NCBI RefSeq assembly: GCF_026339935.1
Contig: NZ_JAPEPX010000001.1
Coordinates: forward strand, 1,346,501 to 1,410,500
Length of the DNA stretch: 64,000 nucleotides
Direction: 5' to 3'
From: Streptomyces sp. NBC_01551
Lineage (GTDB): Bacteria; Actinomycetota; Actinomycetes; Streptomycetales; Streptomycetaceae
Shown: piece after piece, positions 29,578 through 38,124 of the stretch
How the letters are laid out: every line of letters starts with the position of its first letter
Position numbering within the stretch: position 1 is the first letter of the stretch
The notes under the pieces: model-generated
What the model was told of the DNA's origin: nothing
Databases searched by the model: none
What the model saw: only the letters and a program-made list of their open reading frames with translations
Position numbers and translations under genes: made by a program

Positions 29578-29838
29578 TCAGATGGCGGGGGCGTCGTCGG
29601 AGGCCGGCGCGGGGGTCTCGGTGTCGAGGATGGAGCGGTGGACGCGGATCGCGGTCCCGGTCGGGCCGATCCTCTTCACGCGGAGTTCGGGGTGCGTGGC
29701 GGCCCAGCGGCGGACCGTGCGCGGCGACACCTGGAGCTCGGCGGCGACTTGACTGCACGTGAGCCACTCGGGGCCGAGGGCGGCGGGGGGTTGGGGCACG
29801 GGGTCCTCCGGAGGGTGCTGCCGGACATGGCGCACCAT
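29578..29838 (-). CDS. Helix-turn-helix / excisionase-like regulator
   Basis: An 86-residue protein with a MerR/excisionase-type winged helix: WLTCSQVAAELQVSPRTVRRWA, then a wing VKRIGPTGTAIRVHRSIL. Small proteins of this shape serve as excisionases or as activators in actinomycete elements. A GTTCC-N5-GGAAC operator at 29918-29932 lies about 80 bp upstream and matches the sites at the XRE repressor gene, so it is probably silenced while the element is integrated. Confidence 0.65.
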   Translation of the reverse strand: MVRHVRQHPPEDPVPQPPAALGPEWLTCSQVAAELQVSPRTVRRWAATHPELRVKRIGPTGTAIRVHRSILDTETPAPASDDAPAI

Positions 29839-29886
29839 TGTGGCACGTGGTGACCTGACGGTGACGGTCCGTGATCCGGGGAAGGT

Positions 29887-29932
29887 GGTTCGACCGAAAC
29901 GCCTTCCCGGTCGAACCGTTCCGTCCCGGAAC
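29887..29932. promoter_or_regulatory. Two inverted repeats upstream of the excisionase-like gene
   Basis: GGTTCGACCG (29887-29896) pairs with CGGTCGAACC (29908-29917). Directly next is GTTCCGTCCCGGAAC (29918-29932), which matches the 15-bp operators at 46,460 and 46,529. The second is read as a repressor operator; the first may be a separate operator. Confidence 0.6.
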
Positions 29933-29933
29933 G

Positions 29934-29985
29934 CAAAAAGGCCCCGGCCGCCTCCTCCCGGGGTGGGAGAGGGCGGCCGGGGCCT
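29934..29985 (-). terminator. Strong intrinsic terminator, leftward
   Basis: AGGCCCCGGCCGCC (29939-29952) pairs perfectly with GGCGGCCGGGGCCT (29972-29985). On the minus strand the stem is followed by CTTTTTG, a rare U-run in this genome. It ends the transcript of the gene at 30046-30420. Confidence 0.85.
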
Positions 29986-30045
29986 GGCCGTGCTGGTGGT
30001 GCGGGAAGGGCCGCCGCGGGGCCGGCGGCCCGGGAGTGGGTCAGG

Positions 30046-30420
30046 TCACCAGACGGCGGCGTCGTAGGACGCGCGGACGTACGCTCGCAACTCCTCGTGC
30101 GTCGCCTGGACGCCAGGCACCGTCAGCCCGGCCGGAACAAGCCAGGGGTGCGCGCGGTCGTGGCCGGCGAGGAGCCAGAACGACTCCTCCGCCTGCGCCC
30201 GGGATGTTGCCGCGCCGAACAGGCCGCCGGCCGCCACGCGATCCGCCTGAGCTGCGCGGCGCAGCAGATATGCGCGCAGCTCCTCGGGGTCGTTCTGCTC
30301 CCCGGCGAGGGTCTGAGCCAGGAACCGGGAGGACAGCGTCAGGAGTTCGTGGGCCTCGGTAAGGAGGTCGGGGGCGTAGCGGTAGATGCGGGCGGGGTCG
30401 AGGGCGGAGAGGTCACTCAC
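30046..30420 (-). CDS. Hypothetical element protein
   Basis: A 124-residue soluble protein, helical throughout (YRYAPDLLTEAHELLTLSSR and ELRAYLLRRAAQADRVAAGG). No family recognised. It ends 60 bp before the strong leftward terminator and follows the next gene by 46 bp. Confidence 0.55.
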   Translation of the reverse strand: MSDLSALDPARIYRYAPDLLTEAHELLTLSSRFLAQTLAGEQNDPEELRAYLLRRAAQADRVAAGGLFGAATSRAQAEESFWLLAGHDRAHPWLVPAGLTVPGVQATHEELRAYVRASYDAAVW

Positions 30421-30466
30421 GGGCGCTCCTGGTGGGCGGTGACGGGCGGGTGCGGGTGAGGGGCGA

Positions 30467-30937
30467 TCATCGGCCGGGCCCGGCGGTGACGACTGCGGCC
30501 GCCGCGATCCATGCCCGGTGCCATGCCTGGTCGAGGAGCGGCCCGGCGCCCGGGTCCCGCTTCAACCACTTCGTCTTGCCGGAGCGGTGGGCGAAGCGGA
30601 CCAGGGCCGGGGCCTCGTCGCCGTCCTCGCGCCAGTGGCCGGCGCACCTGTCGGCGACGTAGTGCGTGACGGCGGAGACGGCGAGGCCGGCCGCCGCGCG
30701 CCGCCAGTCGAGGCGCAGCCCGAGGTACCTCCCGGCGACCCCGAGGGCCAGGGCCTGCGTCGCGGTGTACGAGGCGACATGGCGGAGGCACGCGGCCCTC
30801 CCTGCGTGGCCCGCGTGGCCCTTGGCGCCTGCATCGGCGTCCTGCTGCACCCAGTAGTCCCCGGCCTCGTGAGCGGCCGTCAGGGGGGCGTACGCGGCGG
30901 CGAAGCGGGCGGCGGCGTCGGTGGTCGTGCTGGTCAT
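30467..30937 (-). CDS. Possible DUF3307-like membrane-associated protein
   Basis: A 156-residue protein. AHEAGDYWVQQDADAGAKG and AVSAVTHYVADR resemble the HxxGDYxLQ and SHxxxDR motifs of DUF3307 proteins; two hydrophobic stretches (about 58-95) could be membrane helices. The start has a GAGGAGCAAGCC site. The resemblance is partial, so the family call is tentative. It is common among Streptomyces conjugative elements. Confidence 0.55.
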   Translation of the reverse strand: MTSTTTDAAARFAAAYAPLTAAHEAGDYWVQQDADAGAKGHAGHAGRAACLRHVASYTATQALALGVAGRYLGLRLDWRRAAAGLAVSAVTHYVADRCAGHWREDGDEAPALVRFAHRSGKTKWLKRDPGAGPLLDQAWHRAWIAAAAVVTAGPGR

Positions 30938-30968
30938 GGCTTGCTCCTCGTGGTCGTGTGCAAGGCAA

Positions 30969-30998
30969 AGGGCGGGCCCGTGATGCCGGGCCCGCCCT
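30969..30998 (-). terminator. Hairpin terminator
   Basis: AGGGCGGGCCCG (30969-30980) pairs perfectly with CGGGCCCGCCCT (30987-30998), and minus-strand transcription continues into TTTG. It lies after the stop at 31024. Confidence 0.75.
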
Positions 30999-31023
30999 CG
31001 GGGTGGGGTTGTGCGGTGCGGGG

Positions 31024-31287
31024 TCAGTCCGGGGACCGCCGGGATTTCCACAGGTTTTGGACAGCGCCGAGCTGGAACACCCAGGAACCCGATTCCGGGT
31101 TCTGCCACTCGTGCTCGATGTAGACGTAATAGCTGGTGCGCAGCACGCCGATTGCCTGGAGGCATCCCGAGCGGTCGCCTGTCACCTCGATCTGCACGAT
31201 CGAGCTGTGGTTGCAGGCCGTGGTGCGCTCGTGGTCGCCCAGGGCGCCGCAGTTGCACGGCGCCTCGATGCTGATCGGCTCGTCCAT
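31024..31287 (-). CDS. Small Cys-containing protein
   Basis: An 87-residue protein with CNCGALGDHERTTACNHS near the start, a possible metal site, then an alpha/beta stretch (TSYYVYIEHEWQNPESGSWV). The ATG has GAGG five nucleotides before it. No family recognised. It stands as its own unit between two terminators. Confidence 0.55.
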   Translation of the reverse strand: MDEPISIEAPCNCGALGDHERTTACNHSSIVQIEVTGDRSGCLQAIGVLRTSYYVYIEHEWQNPESGSWVFQLGAVQNLWKSRRSPD

Positions 31288-31309
31288 GGCCTCATGAAAG
31301 CGCAGACGG

Positions 31310-31335
31310 GCCCGCCAGCACAGGAGTTGGCGGGC
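31310..31335 (-). terminator. Hairpin after the DUF6197-like gene
   Basis: GCCCGCCA (31310-31317) pairs with TGGCGGGC (31328-31335), 9 nt beyond the stop at 31344, with more pairing possible outside it. Confidence 0.55.
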
Positions 31336-31343
31336 CGTCCGTG

Positions 31344-31766
31344 TCAGTGGGCGGCGCGTAGCAGGAGGTCCAGGACCGGCCCGGCCCACGTCTGGGCGTT
31401 GTTGAAGCGGGGCAGGTCGTGCGGGTCGCGGGTGCCGAGCGTGGTCATGAGCTGTGCCTCGGCGGCGCGGACTTCGCGTTTCCAGACGGCCGGGTCGTAG
31501 GGGAGGGCCGCGGCCTGGACGGATCCGAGGAGGCACAGGCCGTTGCGGTCGCAGAGCGTGCCGCGGGTCCACCCGTACCGGATGATCAGCTCGCGGGCGG
31601 TGCGCAGCGTACGGCGGACGGTCGGCTCCGGGTAGCCGGTGGGGCCGGCGGCGTACACCGCCTCGACCTCCGCGGCCAGGGCCTGAACCGCCCGGGGGTC
31701 CGGCCGGAGGGAGCCCGGCCGGAGGGGCGCCGTACGGGGCACGGCACCCTCCAGGTTTCTGATCAT
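31344..31766 (-). CDS. DUF6197-like protein
   Basis: A 140-residue protein. TARELIIRYGWTRGTLCDRNGLCLLGSVQAAA matches the core of DUF6197, a family spread through Streptomyces and their mobile elements with no known function. It follows the TraB-like gene by 15 bp and is probably on the same message. Confidence 0.65.
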   Translation of the reverse strand: MIRNLEGAVPRTAPLRPGSLRPDPRAVQALAAEVEAVYAAGPTGYPEPTVRRTLRTARELIIRYGWTRGTLCDRNGLCLLGSVQAAALPYDPAVWKREVRAAEAQLMTTLGTRDPHDLPRFNNAQTWAGPVLDLLLRAAH

Positions 31767-31781
31767 GACTGCTGTTCCCCC

Positions 31782-33992
31782 CTACGAGTTCTTGCGGTAG
31801 ACGCCGGGCTTGACGCGCTCGATGGCGCCGGCCTTCACGAGGACGGTCAGGACGTTCGACAGCGTCTTCTCGTTGATGCCGGTCAGGGTGCGGATGTCGT
31901 CCTTGGTGACCTCCAGCCCGAGCATGGTGTCCATGTAGGCCAGGACCGCGGCGTCTGCGCCCGCGTCGGCCTGTGCCTTGGTGAACCCGCCGCCGGCCGG
32001 AGGCGCGTAGTCCCCGCCCCAGCCCGAGCCGCCTCCGGACGGGCCGTCGCCGTCGCCGGGCATCAGGGACGTCTCGGCGACCGTGTGCCGCTCGTCCCAC
32101 CCCGGCCAGTCCTTCGGCCAGGTGATGAGTCCGGGGCTGACGTAGGGGGCGGCGGACTCCAGGATCCAGCTGCGCATCATCTGGACGGGCTCGCCGGGCG
32201 AGCCGACGTAGCCGAGGCCGTACGTCCTCTTGGGGTCGTTCAGCGGGATGTCGTCCGACCACACGAGGGGTTCGTCCTCGGCGGACCAGGCGGCCGGGAT
32301 GGCGCCGGGGTCGATGCCCTCGAAGCCGTCCACGGTGACCAGGTTCGACTGGGCGGAGTCGGTGCGGAGCATGACCATGGCGCCGCCCTGGATCACGTTG
32401 GTCCGCAGGGCCGTGGACCCGCCGAGCTTGTCGGCGTTGACGGCCTGGTTCACGATCAGCAGCGTCATCCCGAGGTTCCGGCCGAGCGCGGCGATCTTGT
32501 CCAGGATGAACACCGCCTCCTTGCCCTCCTCGGTGGACGAGTCGGTGATCATGTGGGTCTCGTCCACGATGACCATGACCCACGGGCAGTCCGGGGTGGC
32601 TTTGAAGTTCTTCCGGCCGAGGCGCGCGGACTCCGCTACGCGGTACTGGAGCAGGGCGTACGCGACGCGCAACGCCTTGATGGAGCCGGGGCCGGTCGCC
32701 GAGTACGCGGCCATGTCCGCAACGTCGGGGTTGCTGGATCCCTTCGGGTCGGCGTAGATGATCGCCGTCCCCGCCAAGTGAGCGGCGAGCGCGATGATCT
32801 GGACGACGCCGCCCTTGCCGGACCCGGTGACCCCGGCAATGAACACGTGCTGTGCGCCGAGCTTGGGGTCGAAGAGCTGGAGGCGGGCGACCCGCCCGGA
32901 GATGCCGCGGCCGATAGCGATGTATCCGCCAGGCGAGGGCTCCAGGGCCTGCGGGCCGGGGAAGGGCACCCCGTCCTCCAGCGGGTTCCGGTCCATGATG
33001 CGGATCTTGCCCCGGCGCGGGTCGGACGCGTGAGGCTGGTAGTCGACCAGGGTCATGCTGCTGCGGAGGGCGCCGACCAGCTGCTTGCGGTCGGGGACGG
33101 GGAGGGAGGGCGTGTCATCGTCGGCGACGACCCACGCGACCCACCCGCCGGTCGCCGGGTCGACCTGGGCGTCCTTGAGGTGGGTACCCGGCATCACCTT
33201 GGGCCGGACCAGCCGGGCCCACATGCCCTCCATGGTGGTCGGGTCGACTTCCGCCGGCGGGGTCCGGCGGACGGTCACGTACTGCTCACCGGGGTGGGCG
33301 CCGGGGGCGAAGGTGACGCACGCGGAGGGGACCCGGTACGCGGAGCCGACGGACTCGGCGGACACGTTGACGGCCTTGCCCTGGGGGGCCTCGATGATGC
33401 CCTCCCACAGGTCGCCGGCGTCGGTCACGCCCACGAGGTGCTGCCCGGGGTGCGCACCGTCCTCGCCCGAGATGTGGTCGGCCCAGATCCGGTAAAGGCC
33501 GCCCGGGCCGGGGAGGTTGCCCGGGGCCGCGCCCGGCTCGGGGGCGGGGACGCGGACCTTACGGGCGGCGAGGGCGGGGCGCAGCTTGTAGGTGAGGCCG
33601 CCCCACACCGACCACCAGGCGGCGGAGACGATGCCGGACACGGTGGCCGGGTCGAGGAACCCGACCATGAGCGCGTCGGCGTACGCGGGGCCGAGGAATG
33701 CCCCGGGCACGACGGCCATGGACGTGAGGAGGCTGGACCCGAGCAGGGTCGCGCGCTGGGCCGTCAGGACGTCGGGGATGCCGGTGGAGTTGACGATGCC
33801 GACGGGGAGGCGGCCTACGTAGTGCGCGGCGAACGCCGCCGACCCGCACACCGTGGCGGCGGCGGTGAGGGCGGCGAGGCCGGGTTCCAGGAGCGGGGCG
33901 AGGGCTCCGAGGGCGGGCGGTGCGATCACCGAGACCAGCGCGGGGACCTGGTCGGCGATGGCGGGGCGGCGGGTCACGGTGATCTCAGACAT
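31782..33992 (-). CDS. FtsK/SpoIIIE-type conjugative DNA translocase (TraB-like)
   Basis: A 736-residue protein that should pump double-stranded DNA between hyphae, the single-protein transfer mode of Streptomyces. The N-terminal 140 residues hold hydrophobic helices for membrane anchoring. The ATPase domain has Walker A GVTGSGKG (387-394) and Walker B VMVIVDE (472-478), plus YADPKGSSNPDV. The C-terminal 45 residues, VTKDDIRTLTGINEKTLSNV and VKAGAIERV, form a winged helix comparable to the gamma/TraB DNA-binding domain. It lies in an operon with the helical protein gene upstream. Confidence 0.85.
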   Translation of the reverse strand: MSEITVTRRPAIADQVPALVSVIAPPALGALAPLLEPGLAALTAAATVCGSAAFAAHYVGRLPVGIVNSTGIPDVLTAQRATLLGSSLLTSMAVVPGAFLGPAYADALMVGFLDPATVSGIVSAAWWSVWGGLTYKLRPALAARKVRVPAPEPGAAPGNLPGPGGLYRIWADHISGEDGAHPGQHLVGVTDAGDLWEGIIEAPQGKAVNVSAESVGSAYRVPSACVTFAPGAHPGEQYVTVRRTPPAEVDPTTMEGMWARLVRPKVMPGTHLKDAQVDPATGGWVAWVVADDDTPSLPVPDRKQLVGALRSSMTLVDYQPHASDPRRGKIRIMDRNPLEDGVPFPGPQALEPSPGGYIAIGRGISGRVARLQLFDPKLGAQHVFIAGVTGSGKGGVVQIIALAAHLAGTAIIYADPKGSSNPDVADMAAYSATGPGSIKALRVAYALLQYRVAESARLGRKNFKATPDCPWVMVIVDETHMITDSSTEEGKEAVFILDKIAALGRNLGMTLLIVNQAVNADKLGGSTALRTNVIQGGAMVMLRTDSAQSNLVTVDGFEGIDPGAIPAAWSAEDEPLVWSDDIPLNDPKRTYGLGYVGSPGEPVQMMRSWILESAAPYVSPGLITWPKDWPGWDERHTVAETSLMPGDGDGPSGGGSGWGGDYAPPAGGGFTKAQADAGADAAVLAYMDTMLGLEVTKDDIRTLTGINEKTLSNVLTVLVKAGAIERVKPGVYRKNS

Positions 33993-33998
33993 GAGTGG

Positions 33999-34370
33999 TT
34001 ACTCCTCGGTGTAGAAGACGGCGCGGGCCATACGGACGGGCATGGCGTTGACCTGCTCGTCAATGCCTTCGTGGGACTGCTGGGCCTGGGCGTCGGCGGC
34101 GCGGGCCGCGCCGTGCACGGTGTCGGACGCGGACGCGGTGGCGATGGCGGCCGTGGACAGGCCGCGCATGATCCGCGCCACGTCCTTCGCCTCGCCCGTG
34201 GTGAGCGTGTCCACTTCGAGGTTGGCGAGGCTGTCGGCGACCCGGGCGACGTCCGTCGCGTTCTCGTCGGCCCGCCGGCCGATCTGCCGGATCCGCTCGC
34301 CGTCGGCGGCCACCGATCGGGCCAGTTGCTGAACCCGGGCGCGCAGCTCGCGGTACGTGGTCTCTGACAC
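33999..34370 (-). CDS. Small coiled-coil protein
   Basis: A 123-residue protein, almost all helical with heptad-like pattern (TYRELRARVQQLARSVAADG, DENATDVARVADSLANLEVD). The GTG start at 34370 has AGGAG before it. It lies between the long repeat protein (8 bp) and the translocase gene (6 bp), so it is made with them. A structural role in the transfer complex is inferred from position. Confidence 0.6.
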   Translation of the reverse strand: MSETTYRELRARVQQLARSVAADGERIRQIGRRADENATDVARVADSLANLEVDTLTTGEAKDVARIMRGLSTAAIATASASDTVHGAARAADAQAQQSHEGIDEQVNAMPVRMARAVFYTEE

Positions 34371-34378
34371 GGGGTCTC

Positions 34379-36184
34379 CTAGCGTGCGTAAAAGGCGCGT
34401 TCGGCGGGGCTGGTCTCCGGGCTGTCCACGACGGCCCGGTACACGCCGCCGTGCCGGGCCTCCGCGTTGTGGCTGAGGGTGCGCAGCGCCTCGATCCCGC
34501 GCTGCGCGCTGACGTGCATCTGCTCTGCCTCGCGGGCCTGCACTGAGGTGGCCTCGTGGAGCTTCTGGAGCGAGGCGATCAGGAGCTTTCCGCCCTTGAT
34601 CTTCGGGTCCTGGCACCGCTCGATGAGCTCCTGGATCTCCTTGACCCGGTCGGCTGACACGGTCTTGGCCTCCTGGCACTCGTCGGCGATCTGGTGGGAC
34701 TCGCGCTGCTTGCCGCCCAGGTACCGGGTGAAGCCGCGGAGGCTGCGGACCTCGCCGCGGGTGAGGGTCTTGCCGTTGGAGAGCTGCACAGTGTCGCCGG
34801 ACACCCTCGCCCCCAGCGGCACGACCGCCGCCGGCGGCCCGGGCGGCACGGGGGGCGTGGCCGGGCGGGGCGGGGCAGTCGACTGGGGCGGGACGGGGGG
34901 CTTGGGGGACACGGGCGGGACTCCTCGGGTGCGGTCGCGGGTGGCGTCCATCTGCGCTTTGTCGCGGGCGGCCTTGTCGCGGATGGCCTGCTGGCCGTCC
35001 TCGTAGCCGTCCCGCCACGCGGCCTTGTCCGCCTCGTCGGCGGCCTGCTGCGCCCCCGCCTTGAACCCCTCCTCGCGGGCGGGCTGCGCGGTGTACGGGC
35101 CTTTGCGGGGCTTGGCCTTGCCCTCCTTCTCCTTCGGGGACTGACCGGCGGGGGCCGGGCCGGTCGGTCCGGCCGGCCCGGGCGCGGGCTGGCCCTCCGG
35201 CTTCGTGGTGGCAGGGTCCGGCTTCGCCGCCGTGGGCTTGTCGCCGGCCTTCGCCGGGTCGGGCGCCTTCGACGGCTGAGGCGCGGCGGACGGCTTGCCC
35301 TCCGGCTGCTTCGCGGCGGTGTCGTCCGTCTTGCGGCTGGTCTTGTCGTCGCGGCCCGTACGGTCCTGCCGGTCGGTGGCCGTCTTGTCCGCCGAGCTGC
35401 GGGTGTCGTGGTCCTTGCGGTCCGATGCCGCCTTGGCGTCCCGGCTGTTCTTGTCGGCGGCGCTGCGGGTGTCGGACGTCTTGGCGTCCCTCGTGTCGGC
35501 GGTCTTCGCGTCCCGGCTGCTCTTGTCCGCCGAGCTGCGGGTGTCGTGGTCCTTGCGGTCGGATGCCGCCTTGACGTCGCGGCTGTTCTTGTCGGCCGCG
35601 CTGCGGGTGTCGGACGTCTTGGCGTCCTTCATGTCGGCGGTCTTCGCGTCCCGGCTGCTCTTGTCCGCCGAGCTGCGCATGTCCGACGTCTTGGCGTCGC
35701 GGGAGTCAGCCGTCTTGGCGTCCCTCGTGTCGGCGGTCTTGGCGGACTTGTCGCTCTTGCTGGCGTGAGCGGTGGTCGCCGTCCGGTTCGACTTGGTGTC
35801 GGAGGTGGCGCCGCGCTTCTCCGCCACCTGGTGATTGATCTTGCGATCGGTGGACGAGCCTCGGATCTCACTGATCGTGTGCTGCACCTTGATCTGCTGC
35901 TGCGGGCGGTTCGCGATGTAGGCGGCGAGGCCCTTCCACATGCCGGGGTTGGACCGGTTCTTTTCAGCCTTGCCGGGCTTGCCGTCCGGGCCTCCGCCCT
36001 CCTCCTGGGAGGCGTAGGCGGCGGACCCGCCGGAGGCGTCCCGGGTGGGGCGCGCGAGCGTAACCGGAGTGAGTAGCCCGCCCCCGGCCGGGGCGGGCAC
36101 GGGGGGCGTTGCGGGCGCCGCGGCCGGGGCGCCCACGGTGGGCGGCTGGCTGGGCACCGGAGGCACTGCGGGGGGAGTCGTCAA
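34379..36184 (-). CDS. Long disordered repeat protein of the transfer operon
   Basis: A 601-residue protein from the TTG at 36184, chosen because GAGG lies 8 nt upstream; an ATG 72 bp further up is inside an RNA hairpin and has no ribosome site. The order is a Pro-rich head, a Lys/Asp/Ser/Arg repeat region (about 130-280) of 46-residue units built on DAKTADTRDAKTSDTRSAAD, a Pro/Lys linker, a Lys/Gln-rich helix, and a C-terminal helical domain of about 150 residues (QLSNGKTLTRGEVRSLRGFT). The repeats are highly charged and likely disordered. Its place next to TraB suggests a scaffold or spread function. Confidence 0.7.
   Translation of the reverse strand: MTTPPAVPPVPSQPPTVGAPAAAPATPPVPAPAGGGLLTPVTLARPTRDASGGSAAYASQEEGGGPDGKPGKAEKNRSNPGMWKGLAAYIANRPQQQIKVQHTISEIRGSSTDRKINHQVAEKRGATSDTKSNRTATTAHASKSDKSAKTADTRDAKTADSRDAKTSDMRSSADKSSRDAKTADMKDAKTSDTRSAADKNSRDVKAASDRKDHDTRSSADKSSRDAKTADTRDAKTSDTRSAADKNSRDAKAASDRKDHDTRSSADKTATDRQDRTGRDDKTSRKTDDTAAKQPEGKPSAAPQPSKAPDPAKAGDKPTAAKPDPATTKPEGQPAPGPAGPTGPAPAGQSPKEKEGKAKPRKGPYTAQPAREEGFKAGAQQAADEADKAAWRDGYEDGQQAIRDKAARDKAQMDATRDRTRGVPPVSPKPPVPPQSTAPPRPATPPVPPGPPAAVVPLGARVSGDTVQLSNGKTLTRGEVRSLRGFTRYLGGKQRESHQIADECQEAKTVSADRVKEIQELIERCQDPKIKGGKLLIASLQKLHEATSVQAREAEQMHVSAQRGIEALRTLSHNAEARHGGVYRAVVDSPETSPAERAFYAR
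35391..35770. repeat. 138-bp tandem repeats inside the disordered protein gene
   Basis: The string GCCGAGCTGC recurs at 35391, 35529 and 35667, 138 bp apart (46 codons). Two full units and a part of a third are nearly identical in DNA, pointing to recent expansion by slippage or unequal exchange. The frame is preserved. Confidence 0.8.
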
Positions 36185-36208
36185 CGAACAATCCTCACTG
36201 TGTGTGAC

Positions 36209-36303
36209 TTCCCTCCTTCCTTCCTTCCCGACGAAAGGGCCTGCTCGCGGACTCATGGGAACCGGGAACAGGCCCTTCGGTGGGAGGGAAGGAAGGAAGG
36301 AAA
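36209..36303 (-). promoter_or_regulatory. Long mRNA hairpin before the disordered protein gene
   Basis: On the minus strand a pyrimidine tract (36282-36303) faces a purine tract (36209-36229), and inside them AAGGGCCTG (36235-36243) pairs with CAGGCCCTT (36269-36277). Together they fold the intergenic RNA into one long arm. The arm contains the purine-rich AAGGAGG-like sequence and could act as an attenuator or translation control. Confidence 0.55.
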
Positions 36304-36852
36304 CTACTCGGCGTTACCGGCCTTGTTGCTCTTGCGGACCATGAAGACGACCCCGGCGACCGCGAGACCGGCCACGATCAGGCCGCCGCTGACACCGATC
36401 CCGCCGCCCTGGCTGCTGTCCGAAGCGGAACCCACGTTCACCGTGCCGAGGGTGCGGGCGGGCGGTGCGCCGGCGGACGCCGGGAACGCCTGCGCGCAGA
36501 CATCCGAGTTCATGCCGGCTTTCTCGATGCATGCCTGAAAACCAGCCATGCGCCGCTCCTCCGCCTGCGCGTCCGGGGCGCTGGCCTTGGCCCGCTCCAC
36601 CTCCAGCTGCTGGGCCTGGAGGGCGATCTCCTGGGCCCGCACATCGGCCTCCCCGGAGGCGGCGTTGAACGCGGCGATGCCCACGGCGCTGCTGCCGACG
36701 ATGACCAGCCCGGCGATGGCGATCACCGCTTTGGCCTGTCCGCTCATGGGGGCCTTGACGGGCGGCCCGTAGGGGGTGGGGGCGGGCTGCTCCCACCCGA
36801 CACCCGAGGTCAGGTTGGCGAACCTCTGGTCGATGTACTCACGCTCGTTCAC
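36304..36852 (-). CDS. Small membrane protein
   Basis: A 182-residue protein with two hydrophobic helices: about 40-62 (AKAVIAIAGLVIVGSSAVGI) and about 152-172 (GLIVAGLAVAGVVFMVRKSN). Between them is an Ala/Glu/Gln-rich helix with two Cys. The C-terminus, RKSNKAG, should be cytoplasmic. It is in the conjugation segment and could be a Spd-type spread protein, but no family was recognised. Confidence 0.6.
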   Translation of the reverse strand: MNEREYIDQRFANLTSGVGWEQPAPTPYGPPVKAPMSGQAKAVIAIAGLVIVGSSAVGIAAFNAASGEADVRAQEIALQAQQLEVERAKASAPDAQAEERRMAGFQACIEKAGMNSDVCAQAFPASAGAPPARTLGTVNVGSASDSSQGGGIGVSGGLIVAGLAVAGVVFMVRKSNKAGNAE

Positions 36853-36966
36853 GGGGGGCTCTCCTCAGGTGCTGCGCTGGAGGGGTCGTGCTGGTGGTCA
36901 CGCAACCGGACCCGGCGAGGCCGGGGCCGGCAGGGCGAGCGCCAGAACGCGGTACGGTCAACGCCA

Positions 36967-37001
36967 GGCCCGCCCCCTCGTTTCCGTCGAGGGGGCGGGC
37001 C
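36967..37001 (-). terminator. Strong hairpin terminator
   Basis: GGCCCGCCCCCTCG (36967-36980) pairs perfectly with CGAGGGGGCGGGCC (36988-37001), a 14-bp stem 12 nt past the stop of the leftward SpdB-like gene. Confidence 0.8.
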
Positions 37002-37013
37002 GTCGCTGTCGGG

Positions 37014-38096
37014 TCAGCCGGTGATGCCGGCCCGGATGTTCTTCGCGGTCGACGCGCTGACCGCGCCGAGGCCGGCGGCGGCGATGGCGTCGGCGAACTC
37101 GGGGCCGCTGGGCTGGCGGCCGAGTCGCTCGGTCTCGGCGTGGAGGACAGGCGCCGCCAGCTCCACCCATTCCGTCATCGGGCGCCGGGTCTTGGCGGCC
37201 GTGCTGGCGGGCTTCCTGGCGGCCCTCTTGGCGGGCTGCTGGCGGGCGCTGCTGGCGGCTTCCTGGCGGCCCGTGCTGGCGGGTGCTGGGGCCGCCTCCT
37301 GGCGGGTCGTGCTGGCGGTCAGGACCGCCCCGAACCCGAAGGCGGAACCGGCCGCCGGGACCGTCGGGGCGATCGGGTATTCGGTCTCCGTGGAGTCGAC
37401 CGCCCACTCCGTCACGGGGTCCTCCTGGCGGGCCGTGTTGGCGGCTTCCTGGCGGTCGTCATGGCGGGTGTCCGGGGCCGCCAGGACGGGCGCGCTGGCG
37501 GCCGCCGGTTCCAGCTCCAGCGGGCGCCTGAGGTCTAGCTCCGCCTGCTTGTTCAGGCGGGCCAACTGGACGTCGAAGATGACTTCCGTCCGGACGATCG
37601 CCACCTTGCCCTGCGCCTGGATTCGGGCGATCTCGGCGGCGGTCTCCCGGTCGATCTCGGCGGCCGTCTTGCGGGCGATGTACTCCGACTCGCGGATGAC
37701 GTCGTTGATCTCCGCCTCCTGGTCGGGCGCCAGCGCGGCCGGGTCCCGGCGCAGCCGGATGTCCCCGATCCACGACAGCTTGGCGACGATCGGCGGGAGC
37801 GCTCCGGCCACCGCGGCCGCCGGGTTGATCGTCCACCCGTGGTAGCCGAGGAGGCCGCACGCGGCGGCGAGGGTGATCCACCCGGCGACCTGGACCGCCC
37901 GCCCGCCGATGCCTTTCGCGTCGAGGTACTGCACGACGCCCCACAGGCCGTCGACGCTGACCGCGGCGAGGAGGCCCCACGCGCCGGCCTCCATCAGGTC
38001 CGTGATGCTGTAGCCGGTCCAGGCCAGGGACACCGCCGTGAAGAACGCGGCGACGTAGGTCAGGGGGTTCATGGGGTACCCGTTGATCTCTTTCAC
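37014..38096 (-). CDS. Multi-helix membrane protein with long cytoplasmic tail (Spd-like)
   Basis: A 360-residue protein. The first 120 residues hold four hydrophobic segments (YVAAFFTAVSLAWTGYSI, AWGLLAAVSVDGLWGVVQYL, VAGWITLAAACGLLGYHGW, AAVAGALPPIVAKLSW). A charged coiled coil follows (ESEYIARKTAAEIDRETAAE), then a Thr/Arg/Gln/Glu-rich tail with repeated TARQE-like units, and a C-terminal domain ending SASTAKNIRAGI that looks like a helix-turn-helix. The layout matches membrane-anchored spread or DUF2637-like proteins of Streptomyces plasmids. The assignment is inferred. Confidence 0.6.
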   Translation of the reverse strand: MKEINGYPMNPLTYVAAFFTAVSLAWTGYSITDLMEAGAWGLLAAVSVDGLWGVVQYLDAKGIGGRAVQVAGWITLAAACGLLGYHGWTINPAAAVAGALPPIVAKLSWIGDIRLRRDPAALAPDQEAEINDVIRESEYIARKTAAEIDRETAAEIARIQAQGKVAIVRTEVIFDVQLARLNKQAELDLRRPLELEPAAASAPVLAAPDTRHDDRQEAANTARQEDPVTEWAVDSTETEYPIAPTVPAAGSAFGFGAVLTASTTRQEAAPAPASTGRQEAASSARQQPAKRAARKPASTAAKTRRPMTEWVELAAPVLHAETERLGRQPSGPEFADAIAAAGLGAVSASTAKNIRAGITG

Positions 38097-38124
38097 TTGC
38101 TCTCCTCCTGGTGGTGCGGGTGGG

